Shown: positions 1 through 7,815, counted from the first letter of the stretch. The stretch: DNA of 28,487 bases from an uncultured Muribaculaceae bacterium (GCA_910584055.1 CAJTZS010000051.1:1-28487); one strand, 5' to 3'. The notes: generated from the letters alone by a model not told the origin. A program made the numbers and translations.

Positions 1-264
1 ATTGAATATCAATAATTTCAAAGAACTCTTATGATTTTTCAGTGGACACTAATGAAACGGAATAAGTAACCAACGCCATATCAGCAACGGAGGCGGTGAA
101 GCGTGATGCTCTATCGCCTTCAATTTACCCAAAATTTCGGCCGCCACAGGCGGCGTTGAGGTCACTTTGACGAATAGTGTATAAAGAATACCACCCAATA
201 ATCTTTCCAGTTTAGATAAAAACAAATGGCATGATATTTGCTATGATAAAAACTGGAAAAATTT
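1..264. other. Non-coding left flank, possible decayed insertion-sequence end
   Basis: No convincing gene is seen. A short GC-rich hairpin (GCCGCC-ACA-GGCGGC, about 142-156) and GTCACTTTGAC-like sequence nearby recall the ends of IS21-type elements, but this is only an impression from memory. The last 60 bases are AT-rich and lead into the DUF3800 gene. No exact TTTG/TAnnTTTG promoter pair was found. Confidence 0.2.
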
Positions 265-1347
265 ATGAATATGAAACCAAAATACTACTTTGACGAAGCC
301 GGATATACTGGCTCAGACCTTACTAATGCAGAACAGCCATATTTTAGTCTTGGGTCTGCAAAATTTACAGACGATGAAATTCTTCAAATCAAAAATGACC
401 TATCATTGAATGACAAAAACGAACTACATTTCAAGCAGCTATACAAATCACCTGCGGGACAACGGCGCATTCTTTCGTTGCTTTCAAATCCTCTGATTGA
501 CAAAAAACATATAAAGATAGGTATAGCTGAAAAACGGTATTGTATTTACGCGCAGATTGTAGATGTTCTGGTAGAAACAATGGCTCATTCTATTGGAGAA
601 AATATTTATGCCAATAGAAGTGCATTGATCATGGCAAACCTTCTTTATACGTTTGCTGTAAATCATTCAAACCAAACTTTGGTGCAAACCTTTGAAAAGG
701 CTTTTGTGGATATGATAAGGAAACAAAACAATCAATCCATAACAGATTTTTATCAAAAAGCTGATGATATTTACAATAGTAGTGATACATCCAATGAATT
801 TAGGGAAATGCTTGAAATCGTTATGGCAAGCAGATTCACTGCTAAAGAGGCTTTCACTGATGATAAGTTTTATCTTGACAATACTCTGACAGTGTTTGTC
901 AGTCTTGTATTTGCGTGGTATAAACAAACCGCGACACGTTTGGACATCAAGTTTGATGAATCGAAGCCTATAGCTACAAAGGATGAGTTTATCAGACAAC
1001 TGATGAAATATAGAGAGGATTCAATTACAATTGGACCCAAAGGAATGGAACATCAATATCCCCTGCCAATAGATCAATTGGAATTAGTGGATTCTTCGGA
1101 ATATATCGGTGTGCAGATTGCGGACATAATCGCAAGCTCGATTAATTTCATATTGACCAATAATAACCCGAGATATGATAAATTCCGTAAAAAGCTAATG
1201 ACCATACCCGTCTTACAAGAAACTGAGGTGACATTGACACCGTCTTCTGCTGATTTCCTACGAGATGCAATGGATAATCCTTATGACGAAGCTCCGGTTG
1301 ATAAATTGGTTTCGTTTATTGAGGAGGATAATGGCAATAAAGTGTAA
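265..1347 (+). CDS. DUF3800-family protein
   Basis: This 360-residue protein has the layout of the DUF3800 family. An N-terminal beta strand with a DEAG motif (D10, E11) matches the family's D-E-S/A-G signature. A short LHFK motif follows near residue 54, and a C-terminal helix carries QIADIIA (D287). The family is predicted to have an RNase H-like fold with these acidic residues forming the active site; its cellular role is largely unknown, and members often occur near mobile or defence genes. The gene is AT-rich relative to the core genes to the right. It stands alone, outside the proposed left attachment site of the element, so it belongs to the chromosomal flank or to an older element. 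The start at 265 could equally be the ATG two codons later. No signal peptide or membrane segment is seen. Confidence 0.7.
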   Translation: MNMKPKYYFDEAGYTGSDLTNAEQPYFSLGSAKFTDDEILQIKNDLSLNDKNELHFKQLYKSPAGQRRILSLLSNPLIDKKHIKIGIAEKRYCIYAQIVDVLVETMAHSIGENIYANRSALIMANLLYTFAVNHSNQTLVQTFEKAFVDMIRKQNNQSITDFYQKADDIYNSSDTSNEFREMLEIVMASRFTAKEAFTDDKFYLDNTLTVFVSLVFAWYKQTATRLDIKFDESKPIATKDEFIRQLMKYREDSITIGPKGMEHQYPLPIDQLELVDSSEYIGVQIADIIASSINFILTNNNPRYDKFRKKLMTIPVLQETEVTLTPSSADFLRDAMDNPYDEAPVDKLVSFIEEDNGNKV

Positions 1348-1580
1348 GACTTGCAATAAACACAATACCATATTATAAGCAGTTGAATGTCTCAAAAATT
1401 ATTTGATTCAAATATTACCTAAAGCCAATGGCTCTTTCCGTAAAATATCTGGAAGCCCGATATTCCGTAATCCAAGGGGTATGCCCAGGTCTTCGGATAT
1501 GGAGAGACAATGCCCGGTGTGCGTGGATGTGCAAGGGCGGAGGTGTGTGCAAATTGTGTGCAAGGAATTCGGTCTAAAAG
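1348..1580. other. Intergenic region, no supported gene
   Basis: The stretch between the DUF3800 gene and the hairpin at 1581 holds only a short open frame with a TTG start (1403-1615) that runs into the hairpin. It has no recognisable domain and I do not call it. Sequence around 1500-1560 is GT-rich with several GTGTGC motifs. Nothing else is recognised. Confidence 0.4.
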
Positions 1581-1618
1581 AAATCAAGCGGTTAGACTTG
1601 TATCTAACCGCTTGATTT
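1581..1618 (-). terminator. Perfect 16-bp hairpin, probable displaced tRNA terminator
   Basis: Arms 1581-1596 and 1603-1618 are perfect reverse complements around a six-base loop. Read on the minus strand the hairpin is followed by a T-rich run (TTCTTTTAG), as in an intrinsic terminator. It lies 14 bases beyond the tRNA-like repeat at 1632-1647, where the terminator of a minus-strand tRNA gene would sit. It is therefore probably the original terminator of the tRNA now at 12794-12867, separated from it by the element. Confidence 0.6.
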
Positions 1619-1631
1619 TCAATTGTTTAAG

Positions 1632-1647
1632 AGGTGGTTCCACTTGG
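1632..1647. repeat. Candidate left attachment site
   Basis: These 16 bases match 12791-12806 at 15 positions in the same orientation (AGGTGGT, then C or T, then CCACTTGG). The right copy is the 3' end of an intact tRNA gene, so this copy looks like the tRNA 3' fragment left at the far side of an integrated element. The integrase gene begins about 230 bases inside this site, as usual for tRNA-targeting elements. Confidence 0.6.
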
Positions 1648-1799
1648 AGTTGTAATATTGAATCGTAATGAATTTCAATGAATATCACAGTCAAATGAAT
1701 CTGTTTTATAAATTATTGAATAACAATAATATAATCAAGGTTATAAACATCGGCAGTTGACATGTGAATATCAAGGGAGCGCAAGTAAAATCAGAAGAT

Positions 1800-1840
1800 G
1801 TGGACAAAACGTGGACAGAAATTTTGTAGCGTGGACAAAT
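1800..1840 (+). promoter_or_regulatory. Three GTGGACA repeats upstream of the integrase
   Basis: GTGGACA occurs at 1800, 1811 and 1831, all in the same direction, with spacings of 11 and 20 bases (about one and two helical turns). The third copy overlaps the integrase promoter spacer. Related copies are found near the right end at 12681-12737. They are candidate arm-type binding sites for the integrase, or sites for a regulator of it. Confidence 0.5.
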
Positions 1841-1853
1841 TTTTGTAATTTTG
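1823..1853 (+). promoter_or_regulatory. Bacteroidetes-type promoter of the integrase
   Basis: TTTG at 1823-1826 and TAATTTTG at 1846-1853 are separated by 19 bases, matching the primary sigma consensus of Bacteroidetes. The start codon at 1880 is about 20 bases beyond the expected transcription start. The promoter is interleaved with the GTGGACA repeats, which would allow repression by whatever binds them. Confidence 0.65.
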
Positions 1854-1879
1854 TACCATAACATTAAACCTCTCTCAAT

Positions 1880-3229
1880 ATGGCTACAATCACAAGGTCT
1901 CTCTCCTCTAAAGTCAACGGCAACGGCGAATCGGAAATTATGCTCCGCTTGTCGGTCTCGCGCGAATTGCGGCTCAGGCTTAAGAGCGGGATATTCGTTG
2001 AGGCATCCCGATTTCGTGATGGCAAGTTCATAATGCCTCGTGCTGACAGAAAAACACTCTCCGAATTACAAACAATAAGTGATAGTCTCGGTTCATTGGA
2101 GAGCCGGTTGATTTCCCTATGTGTGAATACTCCTCCAAATCTTCTTACAAAAGAGTTTTTTGAGGATGCTGTCATGCGTCACAATCATCCGGAATTGTTC
2201 GAGTCTGTTCCTGTAAGCAGAAACTTTTTCTCTACATTCAATGAATACCTCGACACAACTCAAGACGGTACGAAACTTTCAAGCCATTACCGCGTTTTGG
2301 CCCGATTGCTTGAACGGTTTGAGAAATATAGGCAGAAGATAACACATCAGCCATTTACATTGAGGCTTGAAGATTTCACCGGCGAAATGGTAGATTCATT
2401 CAAACAATTCGTTATCGATGAACCGAAAATTTACGAGAGATTTCCTTCTTTATATAAGGAGGTTTCCGAAGTAGTAAAATCTAAGCGCAAGCCTCGCAAA
2501 CCGGAACAGAGGGGGCATAATGCAGTAATCGCCATAATGAAACGCCTCCGGGCTTTCTTTAATTGGTGTGTCAAGCGCGGTTACATCGACCGCACTCCAT
2601 TTGCGACATGCACAAGCATTGGGGCTGAAAAATACGGTACACCGTACTACATCACCATTGAAGAACGGGATAAGATAGCCGACCACGATTTTTCATTCAA
2701 ACCGTCACTTGAAATACAGAGAGATATTTTTATTTTTCAATGCCTTATCGGATGCAGGGTGTCGGACTTGATGGAAATGACACCCGACAACATAATAGAC
2801 GGAGCCATTGAGTATTTGCCCAACAAGACAAAGAATGAGCGCCCGGAAGTGGTGAGGGTGCCTCTCAATTCTCGCGCCAAAGCACTTGTGGATAAATACA
2901 AGGGCAAAGTTATCGACGGGCGGTTGTTCCCGTTCATCAGCACACAGAAATATAACGACGCAATCAAAAGCATATTTACTCTTTGCGGCATAACCCGTAT
3001 GGTGACAGTCCTGAACCCAAAGACCGGTGAGGAGGAACGCAAACCTCTGAACAAGATTGCAAGCAGCCACATGGCACGGCGCACATTCGTTGGCAATCTT
3101 TACAAGAAAGTCAAAGATCCCAGCCTTGTGGGTGCATTGTCCGGGCATAAGGAGGGCAGTAAGGCTTTCGCTCGATACCGGGATATTGATGAGGACATCA
3201 AAAAAGAGCTTGTAAATCTGCTCGATTAA
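1880..3229 (+). CDS. int: Tyrosine-type site-specific integrase
   Basis: This 449-residue enzyme should integrate and excise the element by recombination at the tRNA-derived att sites. The N-terminal ~90 residues resemble the arm-DNA-binding domain of Bacteroides integrases, residues about 110-235 form the SAM-like core-binding region, and the C-terminal half is the catalytic domain. The expected active-site set is visible: R293 (GCRVSD), K316 (PNKTKN), H397 and R400 (HMARR), H423 (SGHKEG) and the nucleophile Y433 (RYRDI). The length is usual for the family. It is the first gene inside the left att site and is transcribed inward. It has its own promoter overlapped by GTGGACA repeats, which suggests autoregulation. 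No frameshift or missing catalytic residue is seen, so it is probably active. Confidence 0.93.
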   Translation: MATITRSLSSKVNGNGESEIMLRLSVSRELRLRLKSGIFVEASRFRDGKFIMPRADRKTLSELQTISDSLGSLESRLISLCVNTPPNLLTKEFFEDAVMRHNHPELFESVPVSRNFFSTFNEYLDTTQDGTKLSSHYRVLARLLERFEKYRQKITHQPFTLRLEDFTGEMVDSFKQFVIDEPKIYERFPSLYKEVSEVVKSKRKPRKPEQRGHNAVIAIMKRLRAFFNWCVKRGYIDRTPFATCTSIGAEKYGTPYYITIEERDKIADHDFSFKPSLEIQRDIFIFQCLIGCRVSDLMEMTPDNIIDGAIEYLPNKTKNERPEVVRVPLNSRAKALVDKYKGKVIDGRLFPFISTQKYNDAIKSIFTLCGITRMVTVLNPKTGEEERKPLNKIASSHMARRTFVGNLYKKVKDPSLVGALSGHKEGSKAFARYRDIDEDIKKELVNLLD

Positions 3230-3272
3230 AAAATCACTTGGCTACCAAGCTGATTATGTGAGAAATTTGTTG

Positions 3273-3280
3273 TACCTTTG
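3273..3280 (+). promoter_or_regulatory. Candidate -7 element of the small gene/GNAT pair
   Basis: TACCTTTG fits the Bacteroidetes -7 consensus TAnnTTTG and lies 30 bases before the ATG at 3311. No good TTTG was seen 19-21 bases upstream, so support comes from the -7 box alone. Confidence 0.4.
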
Positions 3281-3310
3281 TAATTGAATCAGAAAAAGGA
3301 GATAAAAACT

Positions 3311-3490
3311 ATGGCAATGACAATTAAAACATCCCCCGAACTTTGGGGCGAAGATGCAAGAATCTTCACCGAGGAAGCGGAGCGCAATGGCAAATTGCCT
3401 ACGCCAAAACTCTCGGAATCACAGCGTAAGGTGCTTTCCACTATGTTGGAGAGTGCCAAGAACATCATATTTCCTCCACGGAAAAACTGA
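3311..3490 (+). CDS. Small protein, possible antitoxin partner of the GNAT protein
   Basis: This 59-residue charged protein has no domain I can name. It ends two bases before the GNAT acetyltransferase gene, a spacing typical of toxin-antitoxin pairs, where the small antitoxin usually comes first. The C-terminal half (SESQRKVLSTMLESAKNI) is predicted helical; antitoxins of GNAT toxins often wrap the toxin with such a helix. An N-terminal DNA-binding motif, as in ribbon-helix-helix antitoxins, is not obvious. I chose the ATG at 3311 over an upstream in-frame TTG because a plausible -7 box lies 30 bases upstream of it; the ATG at 3317 is also possible. The antitoxin role is inferred from position and size only. 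Confidence 0.55.
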   Translation: MAMTIKTSPELWGEDARIFTEEAERNGKLPTPKLSESQRKVLSTMLESAKNIIFPPRKN

Positions 3491-3492
3491 CA

Positions 3493-4098
3493 ATGGCTGA
3501 ATTTATTTTCGTAGAAAACACCTTTATGGTGCCTTATACCAAGGAGGTCGCAGATTACTGTGACCCCTTTTCTTGTGGGGATGATGACCTTGATGATTTT
3601 TTCAGCCATGATGTGTTTCTCTATGAGGAAGAACTGCTCGGTAAGACATACTGCTGGATAAACAAGGCAAATCAATGCGAGATAGTAGCTATTGCCACAC
3701 TGTCATATGATGGTATCAAGACATATACACTTGATAATCCTTCCAAAAACGCTTTCCAACGGAAGATACCACAGCAAAAAAGGCATCGGAGTTATCCGGC
3801 TGTGTTGATTGGTCGCCTCGGTGTCAATATAAATTTTCAAGGCAAAGGGCTGAATATTGGCACACAGTTGATGGATGCCCTCAAATATTGGTTTGTAGAT
3901 GAAAACAATAAGGCAGCTTGCCGTTATATGCTCGTCGATGCCTATAACACTGAATCAACCCTGCATTACTATCTGAAAAACGGATTCAAGCCTTTATATA
4001 AAACAGAACAGGGAGAGAAAGATGCGTTTGGCATATCAGCAGATGAGGCTTTGAAAAGCCGTATTTTCTTCTTTGATTTGAAATTGATAACAGCATAA
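3493..4098 (+). CDS. GNAT-family N-acetyltransferase, toxin-like
   Basis: This 201-residue protein has the GNAT fold. An N-terminal FSCGDDDLDDFF motif (residues 26-37) resembles the F-x-C-G-x-x-x-L-D signature of TacT-type acetyltransferase toxins. The acetyl-CoA-binding loop is visible at residues 115-123 (FQGKGLNIG), and the GF motif near residues 154-155 (KNGFKPL) matches the usual end of the fold. TacT-type toxins acetylate aminoacyl-tRNA and stop translation; whether this protein does so cannot be seen here. It follows a 59-residue gene by two bases, consistent with a toxin-antitoxin operon that could stabilise the element. The alternative is a stand-alone metabolic or resistance acetyltransferase. 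Confidence 0.75.
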   Translation: MAEFIFVENTFMVPYTKEVADYCDPFSCGDDDLDDFFSHDVFLYEEELLGKTYCWINKANQCEIVAIATLSYDGIKTYTLDNPSKNAFQRKIPQQKRHRSYPAVLIGRLGVNINFQGKGLNIGTQLMDALKYWFVDENNKAACRYMLVDAYNTESTLHYYLKNGFKPLYKTEQGEKDAFGISADEALKSRIFFFDLKLITA

Positions 4099-4104
4099 AA
4101 TTCC

Positions 4105-4131
4105 CTGCATTTTCTGCATTATCCGCATTTT
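4105..4131 (+). repeat. Three 9-bp direct repeats (CTGCATTTT type)
   Basis: CTGCATTTT, CTGCATTAT and CCGCATTTT follow each other without gaps just after the GNAT gene and are followed by GGAAG. Nearly the same three units occur at 9471-9497, where they are paired with an inverted set. See that entry. Confidence 0.55.
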
Positions 4132-4206
4132 GGAAGATAGAATAGGGTGATATTACGCCATAATTTCATAACTTTGCAGTCGAAATGCGTAGTTTGCTAT
4201 ACATAG

Positions 4207-4214
4207 TAATTTTG
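4207..4214 (+). promoter_or_regulatory. Candidate -7 element of the protease gene
   Basis: TAATTTTG matches TAnnTTTG and lies 21 bases before the ATG at 4236, supporting that start. A second match, TAACTTTG, lies at 4169-4176. Neither has a clear TTTG at the ideal spacing. Confidence 0.4.
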
Positions 4215-4235
4215 CAACTGAAAAGTGTACCTTAT

Positions 4236-5153
4236 ATGAAGAAGATATTTTCACTCATCTTTTTATTTTCAGCTTTAATGCTGAACGCACGGGATATTGT
4301 CCCTTTTGAGGTTGATTCAAAAAATAATCTGCCTACGGTAGAGATATATGTCAATAATGACCCCGTGCCGTTCAATTTTATTCTTGACACTGGTTGCTCG
4401 GTTGTTATGGCAAATTCCAATAATGACCGACTTATAAAATTGTTGAATCTTTGTGAAACTGATACTGCTGATTATGCACATTCTTCAGCAGTTATTAGAA
4501 AAACCGCGTTTGACAACACGCTAATGCTTGGGTCATTAGTAGTAGATTCAATTCAAATATTCGCAGACAATGACCCGTCAACTGATTATGATGGTATTAT
4601 TGGACAACGCCTATTAGAACGCTTCTCGAAAGTCGGTATATTCCCGGATTCTAAGGTTATCATATTCTGTGAACAGGGAGAACCACTTAAAATTGCTGAT
4701 GGTGTTGAACAACGGCTTGTGAAAAGCGCAGGTGTATATGGTACTGAGCTTTCTATCAAAGCTGATTCTTGCGAGGTCAGCGGTCTATTTATGATTGACA
4801 CGGGGTTTACTGGTACTCTCTGCGTCAATTCGGATTTTAGTGAAAATCACAAACTACCCACAAAACTCAAAAAGTTTGGAGGAGAATCATCTACTGATGG
4901 CTCGGGGATAAAAAACAATTCAGTTATGGTAACTGCTCCACGTATTAAGTTTGCCGATGAATCTATGCCGCTGCTTCCTATACTTTTGGAAGAAAACTCA
5001 TACCCGGCAGAATGGCGCGATACATTTAACGGATTGATAGGCTATGATTTACTCAAACGCTTCCGTATGATTTGGGATTATGAAAATATGACGCTCATAT
5101 TCGCGCCGGGATTTAACTATTTCTCCCCTCTAACCTCAATAAAGCAACAATAA
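4236..5153 (+). CDS. Secreted retropepsin-like aspartic protease
   Basis: The 305-residue protein starts with a short signal peptide (MKKIFSLIFLFSALMLNA) and has two aspartic protease signatures, ILDTG (D51) and MIDTG (D188). Each is followed by a hydrophobic/Gly stretch (residues 119-124 DGIIGQ and near 268 NGLIGYD) as in the two lobes of pepsin/retropepsin-like folds. Two DTG sites in one chain imply an intramolecular active site. The Bacteroidetes have many such periplasmic or surface proteins of unknown substrate. I start at 4236 rather than 4185 because the signal peptide begins there and a -7 box lies just upstream. The gene is cargo of the element, convergent with the mobilization operon and separated from it by a strong hairpin. 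Export outside the cytoplasm is inferred from the signal peptide. Confidence 0.8.
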   Translation: MKKIFSLIFLFSALMLNARDIVPFEVDSKNNLPTVEIYVNNDPVPFNFILDTGCSVVMANSNNDRLIKLLNLCETDTADYAHSSAVIRKTAFDNTLMLGSLVVDSIQIFADNDPSTDYDGIIGQRLLERFSKVGIFPDSKVIIFCEQGEPLKIADGVEQRLVKSAGVYGTELSIKADSCEVSGLFMIDTGFTGTLCVNSDFSENHKLPTKLKKFGGESSTDGSGIKNNSVMVTAPRIKFADESMPLLPILLEENSYPAEWRDTFNGLIGYDLLKRFRMIWDYENMTLIFAPGFNYFSPLTSIKQQ

Positions 5154-5228
5154 TTATAATGGCGATGCGACACCATTTCTGCTTCACCATAAAAATATCC
5201 TTCGGAAATAGTACAATTATATGAATAC

Positions 5229-5269
5229 AGACAGACAACCCCGGCTGCGATTGTCGGGGTTGTCTGTCT
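5229..5269. terminator. Bidirectional terminator hairpin between convergent genes
   Basis: Arms 5229-5242 and 5256-5269 are perfect 14-base reverse complements, extended by one inner G-C pair, around a 12-base loop. The hairpin sits between the protease stop (5153) and the stop of the minus-strand mobilization operon (5284). It probably ends transcription from both sides; the U-tract is weak in both directions. Confidence 0.7.
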
Positions 5270-5283
5270 CATAGTGCAGGAGG

Positions 5284-6324
5284 CTATTCGTAGCCTTCGG
5301 GCAGAGGAGGCTTTGCGTCATCGGGAATATTCGGGTCTGTCCGCATATCCTTTATGGCTTGGATTTCGCCGGGTGTAAGGCGGGATTTCCGTTGATGGGG
5401 CAATGGAAAGCGGTCAATCTCAACATCTTTCGGTTTTTTCTGCTCCGGCTTTGGCTTCGGAGGCTTGGGTTTCCAATCGTCATGTGGCTTGAAATATGGC
5501 GATGGCTGTTTGTCCATTTCGCGTTCCACAATTGTTGTCTGCCAACTTTCACGCTGTTCATCGGTGCCGGTGATGAATCCTTTCTCTATCTCCTCAATGG
5601 GTGCGGTATCCTTAAACATTGTGCGGACTGCGCGATAGAGCCATTCTACACGGATCAGCTCGTTTCGCTCCTGCCGCAGTTCATAATACAGCCAGCCGAA
5701 TAGAGCCGACAAATTGAAGAATATCATCAGCGCGATGCTCAAACGGCGGTTTGTCTTGCGTACCTTGTCGTTTTGATTGCGGATTTCAAGCTCCTTGTTT
5801 ATCTGCCGCAATGTACGGTGGATGCTACCGGCATCATCAAGGGTTATACCGGGCGATTTGATTACTCCTGTAAGGAGGGCATCACGAGTGGAGTTGTCGA
5901 TTTTCGGCGACAGCTCGTTGATGACATTCAGGGAGGCTTTCTCGGCTGCGTCTGTTGCCGCTTTCTCCGTAATCGCCTGAACATCCGGCACGGGTATGGC
6001 ATTAAACGCCTTCTGCATCTCGCCCAGACTTTTCATGACGAGCGACACGGTGCTGTTGAGCGTCTGCACCATTCCCGACAGGATTCTGATGTCCTCGCTC
6101 TTGGCGATATTTTTCGGCAAGTTGACCTCTATCGTCTGTGGCTGTTGCGGTTCAGCCGGAGGCGGAAACATAGGCTGTGCAGGAATATTGAGGTTGTCTA
6201 TCTGATTTCTGACCTCTGTGAAATTGTCGGTCAGCGTCTTTTCGAGCCTCGCCAGTTGGCGGCGCAACAGCTCAATGTCGGTGTTCTCGCATTGAACACC
6301 CTGCGGTTCTTCTTTCTTTGCCAT
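5284..6324 (-). CDS. Membrane-anchored coiled-coil protein of the mobilization operon
   Basis: The 346-residue protein has no catalytic domain that I recognise. From the N-terminus it shows a charged heptad-like helix (about residues 17-44), a proline-rich linker (PPPAEPQQPQ), a long helical region, one hydrophobic segment at about 195-214 flanked by basic residues on the N-terminal side, and a proline/lysine-rich C-terminal tail. This suggests a single-pass inner-membrane protein with long coiled coils. Its ATG lies two bases after the relaxase stop, so it is the last gene of the mobilization operon. A role in anchoring the relaxosome at the membrane or linking it to the helper's coupling protein is an inference. 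An in-frame upstream ATG at 6381 would overlap the relaxase and is less likely. Confidence 0.7.
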   Translation of the reverse strand: MAKKEEPQGVQCENTDIELLRRQLARLEKTLTDNFTEVRNQIDNLNIPAQPMFPPPAEPQQPQTIEVNLPKNIAKSEDIRILSGMVQTLNSTVSLVMKSLGEMQKAFNAIPVPDVQAITEKAATDAAEKASLNVINELSPKIDNSTRDALLTGVIKSPGITLDDAGSIHRTLRQINKELEIRNQNDKVRKTNRRLSIALMIFFNLSALFGWLYYELRQERNELIRVEWLYRAVRTMFKDTAPIEEIEKGFITGTDEQRESWQTTIVEREMDKQPSPYFKPHDDWKPKPPKPKPEQKKPKDVEIDRFPLPHQRKSRLTPGEIQAIKDMRTDPNIPDDAKPPLPEGYE

Positions 6325-6326
6325 GA

Positions 6327-7343
6327 TTACATTCTTTGGGATTTGCGTTTCTGTTTCTTTCTGGGATGTGAAAGTTCCCATGCCTCACGCTCCGCGTCGG
6401 GGTCTATACCGTTGCCCGGTTGGATAAGTCCACCGAGGAATTGGCCGACACCCTCGCCGATATTCGCCGCCATGTCGATGGCGGATGCTGCCGTAGATTT
6501 TACAGTCCTTATCGCATCATCGGAGATTGACGATGTGCCGGATTGCGGAGAATTTGAGTAGGTAGCGCGTGCCCTTTTTGGAGCGGTCTGACGGTTGGAT
6601 TGGCTGAAATACCGTTCAAGATTCCTGTACTTGAAAGCCTCCCCGATGTCGGAGCCTTTCAGCTTGTAGTCGCCTATCTGGAACGACACGCCCTGCATCT
6701 CGGTGGTGCCACGGCGATATTTCGGGATAAGTCGGATATTCTTTTTCGCCAGTTCACGGGCAAAAGTGTTCCAGTCATGCGACACTTTCAGAGCCTCTGT
6801 TGCCGCGATTCTTATCTCGGCTTTGGCTCTCTCGATGCCGTGTAACTTGTCAAAGGCGGGTGTTTCATTCTTGGGCAGTGCGAGCCGTAAACGCTTTGTC
6901 AGAGCCTCGCAGACACGTTTGTTCCTGTATCGGTTACGCCCGGATTCCATGCGCCTGCCGTTGTCGCCGACCATGTTGAACACGATATGGCAGTGTGGTT
7001 TGTCTGTTTCGTAATGGCGAACCACAATCCATTGGGTCTTGTCAAGCCCCATAGACTTGATATAACTCTCGGCAATCCGCAACATCCTCTCATCGCTTAA
7101 TTTGCGCCTGTCATCGGCGGCGAAAGACAATGTTATATGTCCTGCCGGATTGCTTATGCGAGGATTTTTCATCGCCTGAAGCTCGAAACTCGCGATAATC
7201 TGATTGCGTTTTTCGCCCATGATACCGTTGCTGCCGAGTATCCTCCAAGTGTCGGGAGTAAAGATTTTGTGGTCATGTTTCTCTCTGGTAACATAGTCGA
7301 CTTTTGAGGCAAACGACCCCGATTTGAGTATTTTTCCTATCAT
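6327..7343 (-). CDS. Relaxase (MobA/VirD2-type mobilization nuclease)
   Basis: The 338-residue protein matches the relaxase/mobilization nuclease family of Bacteroides mobilizable elements. It would nick one strand at oriT, stay covalently attached to the 5' end and lead the strand into the recipient. The HUH-type metal site is visible as H117-C-H119 within HYETDKPHCHIVF, with further His at 69 (GHITLSF) and 110. Y17 (VDYVTREK) is the likely nucleophile by position in the family. The C-terminal ~90 residues are low complexity. The start overlaps the MobC stop by four bases (ATGA), so the two are translationally coupled. The family is fitted to small mobilizable elements that borrow a helper's secretion channel. 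Confidence 0.9.
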   Translation of the reverse strand: MIGKILKSGSFASKVDYVTREKHDHKIFTPDTWRILGSNGIMGEKRNQIIASFELQAMKNPRISNPAGHITLSFAADDRRKLSDERMLRIAESYIKSMGLDKTQWIVVRHYETDKPHCHIVFNMVGDNGRRMESGRNRYRNKRVCEALTKRLRLALPKNETPAFDKLHGIERAKAEIRIAATEALKVSHDWNTFARELAKKNIRLIPKYRRGTTEMQGVSFQIGDYKLKGSDIGEAFKYRNLERYFSQSNRQTAPKRARATYSNSPQSGTSSISDDAIRTVKSTAASAIDMAANIGEGVGQFLGGLIQPGNGIDPDAEREAWELSHPRKKQKRKSQRM

Positions 7344-7690
7344 GTTTTTATGCGGTTCTTGAGTTTTAGGATGAATCCAGCGATGCAGTCAACGATATTT
7401 TCAGCCTTTGCAGCCACGGGCAAATATCCCCCGGCATTGGCATGGTGCGCTATCTGATTGAGGTTCGGACCGAGTTTTTTAAGCTCGTAAAGCAGCATCT
7501 TTTCCTCATGTGACAGCACTCCGCTGACCTCGGCGTTCAACGCTCCGGCTCTCACATATTCTGAGCGGCTAAGCCCGGCACGGGATGCCTTGATGTCGAT
7601 GATGTCAAATTCTGTATCGTTGAAACTCACCTTGATTTGTCTGTCACGTTTCGCCGCTCCGAGTGGCGGTCGTCCTGTGGGTTTTCCCAT
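7340..7690 (-). CDS. mobC: MobC-like relaxosome accessory protein
   Basis: The 116-residue protein has the layout of MobC/plasmid mobilization relaxosome proteins. A basic N-terminus leads into a ribbon-helix-helix-like region (KVSFNDTEFDIIDIKASRAG, then SRSEYVRAGAL), followed by the conserved helix motif LKKLGPNLNQIAHHAN at residues 71-86. Such proteins bind near oriT and help the relaxase open the DNA. The ATG at 7690 (MGKPTGRPP) was chosen because the longer open frame to 7849 would run through the candidate oriT. It overlaps the relaxase gene by four bases and lies immediately downstream of the oriT candidate, as expected. Confidence 0.85.
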   Translation of the reverse strand: MGKPTGRPPLGAAKRDRQIKVSFNDTEFDIIDIKASRAGLSRSEYVRAGALNAEVSGVLSHEEKMLLYELKKLGPNLNQIAHHANAGGYLPVAAKAENIVDCIAGFILKLKNRIKT

Positions 7691-7780
7691 ATTCGTATGA
7701 TTATAGTCAGTGTAATGGTTATACCGGTTAATGCGACCACCGGGAGGCCGGCAATACTCCGCAAGGCGGTCGGGTTGCCC

Positions 7781-7815
7781 CCTTTCGGTACACCCGAAAG
7801 GTATCTTGCCCCTAC
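7781..7815 (+). other. Candidate oriT (inverted repeat plus nic-like site)
   Basis: The 217-base gap between the DUF3408 gene and mobC holds a perfect 8-bp inverted repeat (CCTTTCGG at 7781-7788, CCGAAAGG at 7794-7801). It is followed directly by TATCTTGCCCC at 7802-7812. In IncP-like origins a hairpin precedes a nic site of the form YATCYTG/Y, so the predicted nick is after G7808 on the + strand. Position next to mobC and the relaxase supports it. Nicking is inferred, not shown. Confidence 0.55.

Noticed and set aside
1403..1615. 70-codon open frame before the element
   Set aside because: TTG start, no domain, and it ends inside the arm of a perfect terminator hairpin.
5773..6561. 262-codon + strand frame
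   Set aside because: Antisense to the mobilization protein and the relaxase, which have clear family motifs and coupled starts; the frame reads as a reverse-strand shadow.
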